Assembly (NCBI GenBank): GCA_024653845.1
Contig: JANLHA010000087.1
Location: 1 to 8,319, forward strand
DNA: 8,319 nt
From: Candidatus Omnitrophota bacterium
Lineage (GTDB): Bacteria; Omnitrophota; Gorgyraeia; Zapsychrales; JANLHA01
Reading direction: 5' to 3'
Below the pieces are notes generated by a model. It was not told the origin of the DNA and made no database searches. It saw only the letters and a program-made list of their open reading frames with translations. Shown here piece after piece: positions 1 through 5,364 of the stretch (positions are counted from its first letter, which is position 1; the number at the start of each line of letters is the position of its first letter). The position numbers and the translations under genes were made by a program.

Positions 1-342
1 CGGCAAACTGTCCACACCCAAATCCGCCATGATCAAAATATCAAACTCGATCACCTCTTTATTCTCTTCTAACGTAATTTTCTTGCGACGCAAACTGACC
101 CGATGAATTTTTCCGGTAACAAATTCAATTTTGAGACTGTTATAAAACTTCTGTGATTGATAAAAAACGCCATCTTGAGAAATCTCTTTAGCCACCCATG
201 GAATCAGCCGATCACGCCAATACGGCCTTTGGCCTCCTTCAGGATCAACAACAATGATCCGAGATTCGGAATCTTCTCGTCGAAGAATTTCAACCGTTTT
301 GATTGCGGCAATAGAATTTCCTAAAATAACAATGGTTTTCAT
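1..342 (-). CDS. FAD/NAD(P)-dependent oxidoreductase, N-terminal part (runs off the window)
   Basis: The first 114 codons of a gene that continues beyond the window edge. The N-terminus is a beta strand followed by a glycine-containing turn (ILGNSIAAIKTVE, residues 6-18), a variant of the FAD-binding GxGxxG/A Rossmann motif. An acidic end to the second strand follows (VVDPE, 31-35). Next comes the PYWRDRLIPW segment (40-49), matching the PYSRPLLS-like stretch of pyridine-nucleotide-disulfide oxidoreductases, and then a later strand pair ending EFDILIMADL (99-108), where family members usually have YDxLIIATG. The normal ATG motif is therefore degenerate (ADL). The fold assignment is fairly firm; substrate and partner are unknown. 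It starts 5 bp after the folD stop, so it is probably cotranscribed with fchA-folD and may serve the same one-carbon pathway, for example as an electron-transfer partner. That role is inference. Only weak ribosome-binding sequence precedes the ATG, which fits translational coupling. Confidence 0.75.
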   Translation of the reverse strand, partial: MKTIVILGNSIAAIKTVEILRREDSESRIIVVDPEGGQRPYWRDRLIPWVAKEISQDGVFYQSQKFYNSLKIEFVTGKIHRVSLRRKKITLEENKEVIEFDILIMADLGVDSLP

Positions 343-347
343 AATTT

Positions 348-1223
348 TCACTTACGGATTTGCTGTTTAAAAGCTTCAATACCGTTACGCATAAGCATCA
401 CCACGGTCACCGGCCCGACTCCTCCTGGAACAGGCGTGATCCACGAGGCCCGTTCGCGTGCGACTTCAAACTCCACATCTCCTACAATTCCATCTTTCAC
501 CTGATTGATTCCCACATCAACGACGATCGCGCCATTTTTGATCCATGATCCCTTAACCAACTCAGCTTTTCCAACGGCAACAATTAAAATTTCTGCACGG
601 CCAATATGCTCTTGCAATTTCCCAGCCTCACTCGTTGCAATATGGCAAACCGAAACCGTTGCATACTCTCGCAACAAAAGAAGACTTAACGGTTTCCCGA
701 CGATTTCACTGGCTCCCACCACAACCACCTCTTTACCTCGCAAACTCATTCCCGTCGAACGCAGATGCTCCATCACCGCCGCAGGTGTGCAAGGAATGAT
801 CTGTGTTTCCCCCAAAAGCATTTTCCCAATATTGGCCACATTGATCCCTTCCAAATCTTTGCGCATATCCAAACAATTGGCCACTTCGTGATAATCAATA
901 TGCGACGGAACGGGTTTGTGAATCATAATGCCGTGAACATTGGGATCGGCATTCAGTTTCTGAATATATTTGATCAATTCGCCCTGAGAAACATTTTGAG
1001 CAAGATTGACCAATTCATAATTCAGTCCAATCTCTTCAGCGACCCGTTTTTGAGAATTGGCATACGCACAGGAACTATAATCATTACCAATCATCACGTT
1101 GATCAAATGCGCCACTTTTCCCGTAGCACTTTTGAGCTCTATGACTTCTTTTTTCAATTGTTCTTTGAGCGTCTTCGCGAGCTGTTTGCCATCTAGAATT
1201 TGCGCTGACACGGTCGTCTCCAT
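348..1223 (-). CDS. folD: FolD-type methylenetetrahydrofolate dehydrogenase, predicted to lack cyclohydrolase activity
   Basis: A 291-residue full-length FolD. In the family it oxidises 5,10-methylene-THF to methenyl-THF and normally also hydrolyses this to 10-formyl-THF in the cytoplasm. The N-terminal AQILDGKQLA (7-16), the Rossmann stretch VVVVGASEIVGKPLS (166-180), the VDVGIN segment (235-240) and TPVPGGVGPVT (263-273) identify it clearly. The active site is unusual. In the YxxxK motif Tyr54 is kept, but the lysine position, reached without gaps, is Gln58. The conserved VQLP is IHKP, so Gln becomes His102. The KDVDG motif is KDLEG, so the second Asp becomes Glu125. In the GRS motif the Arg, which contacts the 2'-phosphate of NADP in studied enzymes, is Ala171. 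I infer a monofunctional dehydrogenase, perhaps NAD-dependent, paired with the cyclohydrolase encoded 1 bp upstream. No Shine-Dalgarno is visible, which suggests translational coupling to that gene. Confidence 0.95.
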   Translation of the reverse strand: METTVSAQILDGKQLAKTLKEQLKKEVIELKSATGKVAHLINVMIGNDYSSCAYANSQKRVAEEIGLNYELVNLAQNVSQGELIKYIQKLNADPNVHGIMIHKPVPSHIDYHEVANCLDMRKDLEGINVANIGKMLLGETQIIPCTPAAVMEHLRSTGMSLRGKEVVVVGASEIVGKPLSLLLLREYATVSVCHIATSEAGKLQEHIGRAEILIVAVGKAELVKGSWIKNGAIVVDVGINQVKDGIVGDVEFEVARERASWITPVPGGVGPVTVVMLMRNGIEAFKQQIRK

Positions 1224-1224
1224 A

Positions 1225-1713
1225 TCACAGTTGATTGATTTTCACATTGATCATGGCGGATTCAAATGTGGCCAACAACAATTCGATGGCCACCTCCACA
1301 TCGCTGACCAAATGAGGGTTGCCATATTCTACAAGGAAAGGTGTTAGGACCAACGTTTGATAAGCAAGCTTACAAACTTCCAAAGGAACGGCCTGGGCTT
1401 TTTTAAGGGCAGCTTTTTTCATTCGCTCAGGCGATTTTCTAGTTCTGACAACTTGCAAGTATGCTTGCGCATCCAAATCCACATACTCTAAGAATCGTCG
1501 AGAAATCTTTTGGCTTTCTTTAAGGATTTGTAAATTCTTTTTCTCACGAGCAGGCGATCCCGTTTTCCCTCGAGAATATTCAGCCACCATCGAAATCAGC
1601 GCCGCCCCCAATGCCCCGCTCAATGCCGCGGCAGATCCTCCACCTGGGACAGGAGCACGAGACCCCAATTGATGAATGTATTCTTTAAGCGTATGGTTTT
1701 GATAAAGTTTCAT
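1225..1713 (-). CDS. fchA: FchA/FtcD-type methenyl-THF cyclohydrolase (cyclodeaminase family)
   Basis: A 162-residue protein of the formiminotransferase-cyclodeaminase C-terminal family. Stand-alone members in acetogens (FchA) convert methenyl-THF to 10-formyl-THF; the FtcD form deaminates formimino-THF. The PVPGGGSAAALSGALGAAL segment (21-39), YVDLDAQAY (77-85), AVPLEV (108-113) and the C-terminal GNPHLVSDVE...NVKIN (131-160) are all family signatures. It ends two residues after NVKIN, whereas family members usually run on for about 30-40 residues, so the last helix appears to be missing. The stop lies 1 bp before the folD ATG, which favours a methenyl-THF cyclohydrolase role in one-carbon metabolism over histidine breakdown; no formiminotransferase domain or hut gene is visible. 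I chose the ATG at 1713 because the family N-terminus fits it and a promoter points at it. An in-frame TTG at 1749 would only add a 12-residue non-conserved lead that is itself part of the promoter. Confidence 0.88.
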   Translation of the reverse strand: MKLYQNHTLKEYIHQLGSRAPVPGGGSAAALSGALGAALISMVAEYSRGKTGSPAREKKNLQILKESQKISRRFLEYVDLDAQAYLQVVRTRKSPERMKKAALKKAQAVPLEVCKLAYQTLVLTPFLVEYGNPHLVSDVEVAIELLLATFESAMINVKINQL

Positions 1714-1749
1714 GTGGATTATCATAATGGAAGGAAGATTCTTTTTCAA
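1714..1749 (-). promoter_or_regulatory. Sigma70-like promoter for fchA-folD, probably giving a leaderless mRNA
   Basis: On the minus strand, TTGAAA (1749-1744) and TATGAT (1726-1721) are separated by exactly 17 bp; each matches the consensus at 5 of 6 positions. Seven bases (AATCCAC) separate the -10 box from the A of the fchA ATG, so the predicted start point falls on or one base before the start codon. No Shine-Dalgarno precedes the ATG, as expected for a leaderless message. The promoter fills most of the 53-bp gap after yraN, making fchA-folD-oxidoreductase a likely separate transcription unit. The start point has not been measured. Confidence 0.6.
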
Positions 1750-1766
1750 TAGAAGTTCCCAGAGAT

Positions 1767-2144
1767 TTAATGAATCACGTCGAAGGCGTTTTGCAGCAAT
1801 TCAATGGCGGGGGATACAGAATCTTTCATGTCGATTCCCACAATATCAAATCGACACATTTGGTTCATACGTTGTGTACGGCTTAAATAAATCAGAGCCA
1901 TGCGGGAAAGTTTTTGTTGTTTAAAAAATGAAACCGCTTCAACGGGCCGTCCATAGGCTGTCCCATTACGTGTTTTCACTTCAATGAAACACAAAACTCC
2001 TTGATCTTCACCAATAATATCAATCTCTCCCAACCGCGTTCGAAAATTTCGTTCAAGAATTCGATACCCTCGACGTTTTAAAAATTCAACGGCCAGCCCT
2101 TCACCATCTGCGCCCATGACCTTTGAATTTTTGTAAGGAATCAT
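1767..2144 (-). CDS. yraN: YraN/UPF0102 family nuclease-fold protein
   Basis: A 125-residue protein of the UPF0102 family, which has a restriction-endonuclease/Holliday-resolvase-like fold and no firmly established cellular role. The typical layout is present: GADGEGLAVEFLKRRGYRIL (11-30), ERNFRTRLGEIDIIG (31-45) with the conserved Asp42 of GEID, FIEVKTR (53-59) giving the E-x-K metal-site signature (Glu55, Lys57), YGRPVEAV (64-71), and the C-terminal RFDIVGID (98-105). I chose the ATG at 2144 because it gives the usual family length and has an AAGGGCGG ribosome-binding-like stretch upstream. The reading frame stays open further upstream only inside rnhB. The ATG follows the rnhB stop after 1 bp. 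The rnhB-yraN pairing is common in bacteria and hints at a nucleic-acid maintenance role, which remains inference. Confidence 0.92.
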   Translation of the reverse strand: MIPYKNSKVMGADGEGLAVEFLKRRGYRILERNFRTRLGEIDIIGEDQGVLCFIEVKTRNGTAYGRPVEAVSFFKQQKLSRMALIYLSRTQRMNQMCRFDIVGIDMKDSVSPAIELLQNAFDVIH

Positions 2145-2145
2145 T

Positions 2146-2808
2146 TTACCGCCCTTCAAGAAGATGATGAAAGGTCTTCCGATGGATTCGTGAAAGACCG
2201 TGGCGTTGGATGGCCTGCTTGTGTTCGAGGGTGGGGTAACCTTTGTGCTGATCAAAACCATAATGGGGAAACACGCGATGATAAATATTAAGGATCCGAT
2301 CACGAATCACTTTGGCAATAATCGAAGCACACGCAATCGACAGACACTGCCCATCTCCACCAATGATGGTCGTGTATTTGTAAGGAAGACGACTTTTGAA
2401 TCGATCGCCATCAATCAAAAGATGAACGGCCTGTTCTGGATGATGAACAGATAATATTTGAGAAGGCAATCGCCTCAAAAGATTCTCGACCGCACTTTGC
2501 ATGGCCAAATACGTCGCCTGCAAAATATTCACCTCATCAATGATCGATTCGTTCATGATACCTACACCAATATAAGCATTCTCATGGATCTCATGAAAAG
2601 CTCTTTCTCGTTGAAGAGCCGTCAACTTTTTGGAGTCGCCAATTTTATTCTCAAACTTATCGGACCGCAAAGAAACGGCCGCCGCAACAACGGGCCCCGC
2701 CAAAGGACCCCGACCTGCCTCATCAATGCCGACGACGAAAAAAAATCCTTGAGATTTGACCCGATTCTCATGCTTTAACATATGAGGGGGCATATCCCAA
2801 GGATTCAT
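2146..2808 (-). CDS. rnhB: Ribonuclease HII
   Basis: A 220-residue RNase HII, which cuts the RNA strand of RNA/DNA hybrids and starts removal of single ribonucleotides misincorporated in DNA. The signature GIDEAGRGPLAGPVVAAAV (27-45) carries the catalytic pair Asp29-Glu30; the GRG motif, which recognises the RNA-DNA junction, is intact. DSKKL (58-62), the third acidic residue in LLIDGD (Asp133) and ACASIIAKVIRDR (159-171, fourth acidic residue Asp170) complete a normal active site. The length is typical. About 20 residues precede the first family motif; the ATG at 2808 is the first available, but internal ATGs at residues 6 or 10 are possible. Only a weak AAGAAG precedes the start. It lies 23 bp after rplS, in the common order rplS-rnhB-yraN. 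Confidence 0.96.
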   Translation of the reverse strand: MNPWDMPPHMLKHENRVKSQGFFFVVGIDEAGRGPLAGPVVAAAVSLRSDKFENKIGDSKKLTALQRERAFHEIHENAYIGVGIMNESIIDEVNILQATYLAMQSAVENLLRRLPSQILSVHHPEQAVHLLIDGDRFKSRLPYKYTTIIGGDGQCLSIACASIIAKVIRDRILNIYHRVFPHYGFDQHKGYPTLEHKQAIQRHGLSRIHRKTFHHLLEGR

Positions 2809-2831
2809 TTTTAATTCTTCTTGTAAATCTT

Positions 2832-3221
2832 TTATGAGGCAGAAGCTGCGGGAGCAGCAACTGAAGCTTCGGTTCTCTTCTTGATCTTAGCTTGCTTTCC
2901 AAAACGATTTCTGAGGTAATAAAGCTTTGCGCGATTGACTTTTCCCTTGCTGACGATTTCAATGCTGTCAATGATGGGAGAATGCGAAGGGAATGTCTTC
3001 TCAATCCCTTCACCAAAGGTAACCTTTCTAACCGTAAAGCTCGCGTGCATCCCTTTCCCTTCAGATTTACGAATCACCGTACCATCAAAGGGATGAAGGC
3101 GGACCTTATCCGCCTCTTGCGTTTTGATACGCATTTTGATCACATCACCAACTTCAAATTCTGGCAAATCGGCCCTCAAATATTTTTTCTGGACCTCTTT
3201 TAAAATAGCTCCGGTATTCAC
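2832..3221 (-). CDS. rplS: 50S ribosomal protein bL19
   Basis: A 129-residue bL19, a large-subunit protein at the 30S-50S interface. Family segments are clear: ILKEVQKKYLRADLPEFEVGD (6-26), FDGTVIRKSEGKGMHASFTV (45-64), FGEGIEKTFPSHSPIIDSIE (69-88) and GKVNRAKLYYLRNRFGK (93-109). The protein ends in a short Ala/Ser tail (EASVAAPAASAS), a mild lineage-specific extension. The start is a GTG, chosen because an AAGGAGG lies 8 bp upstream and bL19 proteins begin at about this point. An in-frame ATG at 3296 would add 25 non-conserved residues translated from the structured leader. The gene follows trmD, as is common, but has its own strong promoter in the gap, so it can be expressed beyond the level of the upstream genes. 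Confidence 0.97.
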   Translation of the reverse strand: MNTGAILKEVQKKYLRADLPEFEVGDVIKMRIKTQEADKVRLHPFDGTVIRKSEGKGMHASFTVRKVTFGEGIEKTFPSHSPIIDSIEIVSKGKVNRAKLYYLRNRFGKQAKIKKRTEASVAAPAASAS

Positions 3222-3301
3222 GACGGTATCCTCCTTAAATTTGACTCTGCTTTTGCAAAGCCAATCTCTGATTCGATGGGCTCGATGGCCCTTCAAAAGA
3301 G
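3222..3301 (-). promoter_or_regulatory. rplS 5' leader with two small hairpins (candidate L19 autoregulatory leader)
   Basis: About 80 bases lie between the predicted start point and the GTG. Two hairpins can be drawn: GGGC/GCCC with a 6-base loop (3278-3291), and a perfect 5-bp stem with a 3-base loop, GCTTT-GCA-AAAGC on the minus strand (3249-3261), ending 12 bases upstream of the Shine-Dalgarno. The short direct repeat CGATGG (plus strand 3274-3279 and 3283-3288) partly forms the first stem. Ribosomal protein leaders, including bL19 leaders in other phyla, often bind the protein to repress translation. Such control here is inference from position and structure only. Confidence 0.4.
3230..3236 (-). 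promoter_or_regulatory. Strong Shine-Dalgarno that sets the rplS GTG start
   Basis: The minus strand reads AAGGAGG, followed by 8 bases and then the GTG. It is the best ribosome-binding site in the window; most other genes here have weak or no such site. It decides for the GTG against an upstream in-frame ATG. Confidence 0.9.
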
Positions 3302-3307
3302 GAGGCC

Positions 3308-3336
3308 ATTCTACCTAAGAAAGTCTGAAATGTCAA
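3308..3336 (-). promoter_or_regulatory. Consensus-like sigma70 promoter for rplS
   Basis: On the minus strand, TTGACA (3336-3331, perfect -35) and TAGAAT (3313-3308, 5 of 6 at -10) are separated by 17 bp. The -35 box lies just after the trmD stop codon, entirely in the 119-bp intergenic gap. The predicted start point is near 3301, in a pyrimidine-rich stretch. This is the best promoter in the window and would drive rplS-rnhB-yraN. Confidence 0.75.
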
Positions 3337-3340
3337 ATGA

Positions 3341-4018
3341 TTAGTCCCCCAGCAAATCTGGCCGCTCTCGCTTGGTCCGAGCCAAAGCTTGTTCTGCTCG
3401 CCACTTTTCAATCTGAGCGTGGTTGCCGGATAAAAGGATCTGGGGAATCTTCATTCCCTTGAAATTGGCCGGACGGGTATATTGCGGATATTCCAGAAGA
3501 CCGTCCTCAAAAGATTCTCGATGCAGGGACTCCTCTCGTCCCAACACCCCTGGGATGAGCCGCACGACCGTGTCAACCAGAACCAACGCAGGGATTTCTC
3601 CACCAGTTAAAACATAATCTCCAATCGAAATGCTTTCATCCACCAACTTTTGACGCACACGTTCATCGATTCCTTCATAATGGCCGCAAATGAGGATGAT
3701 GTTTTTCCAACAGCTCATCTTTTTAGCTGAAGCTTGCGTGAGCGTTTTTCCACCCGCACACATCAAAATCACTTTGGTCTTACGTCGACCTTTGATTTTT
3801 TTGACCGCATCAAAAATCGGCTGCGGGGTCATGACCATTCCCGGACCACCACCAAATGGCCGATCATCAACCTTGCGATGCTTGTCATCGGTGTAATCAC
3901 GCAAGTCATGGACGTTAATCACCACTTTCTTTTTGTCTTGAGCACGTTTAAGGATCGATTCATTGAGAATCGGTATAAACATATTCGGGAAAATAGTGAT
4001 AATGTCGATACGCAACAT
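3341..4018 (-). CDS. trmD: tRNA (guanine-37-N1)-methyltransferase TrmD
   Basis: A 225-residue SPOUT-class enzyme that methylates N1 of G37, next to the anticodon, using S-adenosylmethionine and so preventing +1 frameshifting. The start [14 protein letters not shown] (1-14) is typical. [13 protein letters not shown] (51-63), the knot segments [14 protein letters not shown] (108-121) and [20 protein letters not shown] (131-150), and [16 protein letters not shown] (168-183) are all present. Asp172 of EDGLL matches the catalytic aspartate of the family. The ATG follows the tgt stop after 2 bp with AAGGA as ribosome-binding site, so the two are very likely cotranscribed. Usually trmD sits after rpsP-rimM; here those genes are absent and tgt takes their place, giving a run of tRNA anticodon-loop modification genes (queA, tgt, trmD). 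Confidence 0.97.
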   Translation of the reverse strand: MLRIDIITIFPNMFIPILNESILKRAQDKKKVVINVHDLRDYTDDKHRKVDDRPFGGGPGMVMTPQPIFDAVKKIKGRRKTKVILMCAGGKTLTQASAKKMSCWKNIILICGHYEGIDERVRQKLVDESISIGDYVLTGGEIPALVLVDTVVRLIPGVLGREESLHRESFEDGLLEYPQYTRPANFKGMKIPQILLSGNHAQIEKWRAEQALARTKRERPDLLGD

Positions 4019-4020
4019 AT

Positions 4021-5142
4021 TTATTCCTTAACTTTGTATTTTCCTAAGAAATCCTTTTGAAACTCGGAGTAACGCCCCTTTTCAATCGCCTGACGAATAT
4101 CGCGCATCAACTTCAAATAAAAATGAACGTTATGATAAGAAACAAAACGCAACCCCAAGATTTCTCCTGTATTTAACAAATGGCGAAGATACCCGCAACT
4201 GTATTTCTGACAAACAAAACAATCGCATTCTGAATCAATAGGACCTTCGTTGTCAACAAATTCGGCATTTCTAAGGATCACTCTCCCTCGTCGGGTGAAT
4301 GCTGTGCCATGTCGGCCGAACCTCGTTGGGATACAGGTGTCAAACATGTCAATCCCTTCACCCACGGCACGGACAATCTGATCTGGCAAACCAATGCCCA
4401 TCAAGTATCTGGGATATTCGCGAGGCAGCAAAGGCTCAACCCATTCAACGGCTTCAAACATTTCTTTGACAGTTTCTCCCACACTGACCCCGCCGATAGC
4501 GTATCCATCAAACCCAATATTCAAAATTTCTTCCGCGGATTGTCGACGAAGATCTTCAAACGTGGCTCCTTGAACAATCCCAAAAAGCATTTGTTTTTTC
4601 TCTTCACGTTGATTCGCTAAAAAATGCTTTCGAGATCGCCTGGCCCAAAGGGTTGTTCGCCTGACCGATTCTTCAGCCATCTTTCGCTCACAAGGATACG
4701 GCGCGCATTCATCCAATGGCATGATCATATCCGACCCCAAAATTCCTTCCACATCCACCACCAGCTCAGGCGTAAAAAAATGTCGACTGCCATCGATATG
4801 AGATTGAAAAGTCACTCCTTCATCGGTGATTTTGCGCAATTTGGCGAGACTGAACACTTGAAATCCACCGCTATCTGTAAGAATCGGTTTTTCCCATCCC
4901 ATAAAATTGTGCAGCCCACCAAATTTTTTGATCACCTCCATACCTGGACGAAGATACAAGTGGTAAGTATTTGACAACAAAAGTTGTGAGTTCATTTCAA
5001 GAAGATCTTCGTTTGAAACCCCCTTCACCGTCGCGTTGGTCCCGACCGGCATGAAGAATGGTGTCAAAAGCTCTCCCCGCGATGTCTTGAGAACACCTGC
5101 ACGGGCTTTGGTATTAGGATCTTGATATTGAAGAGTTAGCAT
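4021..5142 (-). CDS. tgt: tRNA-guanine transglycosylase (queuine/preQ1 tRNA-ribosyltransferase)
   Basis: A 373-residue bacterial TGT. It swaps guanine 34 of GUN-anticodon tRNAs for preQ1 through a covalent intermediate, the step before Que[14 protein letters not shown] (55-67) and [12 protein letters not shown] (88-99) hold the conserved substrate-pocket aspartate (Asp90). [12 protein letters not shown] (188-199) and [11 protein letters not shown] (213-223) form the barrel core. The nucleophile is expected at Asp268 in [10 protein letters not shown] (265-274); most bacterial enzymes read DCVxPTR, so Thr-Cys here is a small variation. The zinc site is intact: CDCFVC (Cys306, Cys308, Cys311) and His337. 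It is separated from queA by a miniature repeat element and followed after 2 bp by trmD. A weak GGAA is the only ribosome-binding sequence. The common downstream partners yajC-secDF are not here. Confidence 0.97.
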   Translation of the reverse strand: MLTLQYQDPNTKARAGVLKTSRGELLTPFFMPVGTNATVKGVSNEDLLEMNSQLLLSNTYHLYLRPGMEVIKKFGGLHNFMGWEKPILTDSGGFQVFSLAKLRKITDEGVTFQSHIDGSRHFFTPELVVDVEGILGSDMIMPLDECAPYPCERKMAEESVRRTTLWARRSRKHFLANQREEKKQMLFGIVQGATFEDLRRQSAEEILNIGFDGYAIGGVSVGETVKEMFEAVEWVEPLLPREYPRYLMGIGLPDQIVRAVGEGIDMFDTCIPTRFGRHGTAFTRRGRVILRNAEFVDNEGPIDSECDCFVCQKYSCGYLRHLLNTGEILGLRFVSYHNVHFYLKLMRDIRQAIEKGRYSEFQKDFLGKYKVKE

Positions 5143-5237
5143 ATTAATTCCAAAGTTTAGTGACTAAGTTCAACTTTTCACTCAAAACCGATTTCTTAAC
5201 GCCAAAGGTCTCTCGCGCCTCGGCGCCTGCAGAACTC

Positions 5238-5263
5238 GCGAGTTTATTTCTAAATAAACTCGC
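5238..5263. repeat. Perfect 12-bp inverted repeat (hairpin) inside the queA-tgt element
   Basis: GCGAGTTTATTT (5238-5249) and its exact reverse complement (5252-5263) flank a 2-base centre, CT. In RNA this would form a stem-loop with GC-rich ends and an AT-rich top. No U-tract follows on either strand, so it does not look like a rho-independent terminator. Confidence 0.85.
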
Positions 5264-5279
5264 TCAGACAGCTTCGGCG

Positions 5280-5300
5280 TCCGCCGCAATCTGCGGCGGA
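5280..5300. repeat. Perfect 9-bp GC-rich hairpin inside the queA-tgt element
   Basis: TCCGCCGCA (5280-5288) and TGCGGCGGA (5292-5300) are exact reverse complements around the 3-base loop ATC. It is very stable by composition and lacks a following T run on either strand. Confidence 0.85.
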
Positions 5301-5364
5301 TTCCCTCGTCGCTCGAGCATGCTTTGGCTAAAATCGCTATTTCGCTCAAAGCTGAACCTAGTCA

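Larger units (their letters stand above)
5161..5364. repeat. 204-bp miniature inverted-repeat element between queA and tgt
   Basis: The gap opens with TGACTAAGTTCAACTTT (5161-5177) and closes with its near-perfect inverted copy (5348-5364), 15 of 17 matching. With small gaps the arms can be extended to about 47 bp (5161-5207) and 43 bp (5322-5364), both ending in CCAAAG when read inward. Inside lie two long perfect hairpins (listed separately) and GCGCC-TC-GGCGC (5215-5226). The right end abuts the queA stop codon directly; the left end stops 18 bp before the tgt ATG. A small palindrome, TTAGTGACTAA (5157-5167), straddles the left boundary. There is no transposase and I see no clear target-site duplication, so it could be a non-autonomous MITE or a REP/ERIC-like structured repeat. 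As RNA it could fold into a long stem that affects expression of queA or tgt. Confidence 0.7.

Noticed and set aside
1714..1749. A TTG start at 1749 giving a 174-residue FchA-like protein.
   Set aside because: The added residues are not conserved and the TTG is part of the likely -35 box. The ATG at 1713 fits the family start.
2145..2303. A longer YraN protein starting at 2303.
   Set aside because: The extra 53 residues are the rnhB coding region in another frame and do not fit the family length; the ATG at 2144 has a ribosome-binding site.
3222..3296. A longer rplS starting at the in-frame ATG at 3296.
   Set aside because: The extra 25 residues match nothing in bL19 and are translated from the structured leader. 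The GTG at 3221 has a strong, well-spaced Shine-Dalgarno.
3298..3305. CCTCCTCT on the minus strand could pair with the rplS AGGAGG and hide the ribosome-binding site.
   Set aside because: The predicted promoter start point (near 3301) lies inside this stretch, so the main transcript would carry only part of it. Pairing could occur only in read-through mRNA from trmD and is limited to 6 bp.
5238..5300. Rho-independent terminator between queA and tgt.
   Set aside because: The stems are strong enough, but no T run follows either hairpin on the transcribed strand.
5143..5364. A preQ1 riboswitch upstream of tgt, expected because of the queuosine context.
   Set aside because: I see no preQ1-I-like small hairpin with an A-rich tail overlapping a ribosome-binding site. 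The structure present is explained by nested inverted repeats and covers the whole gap.
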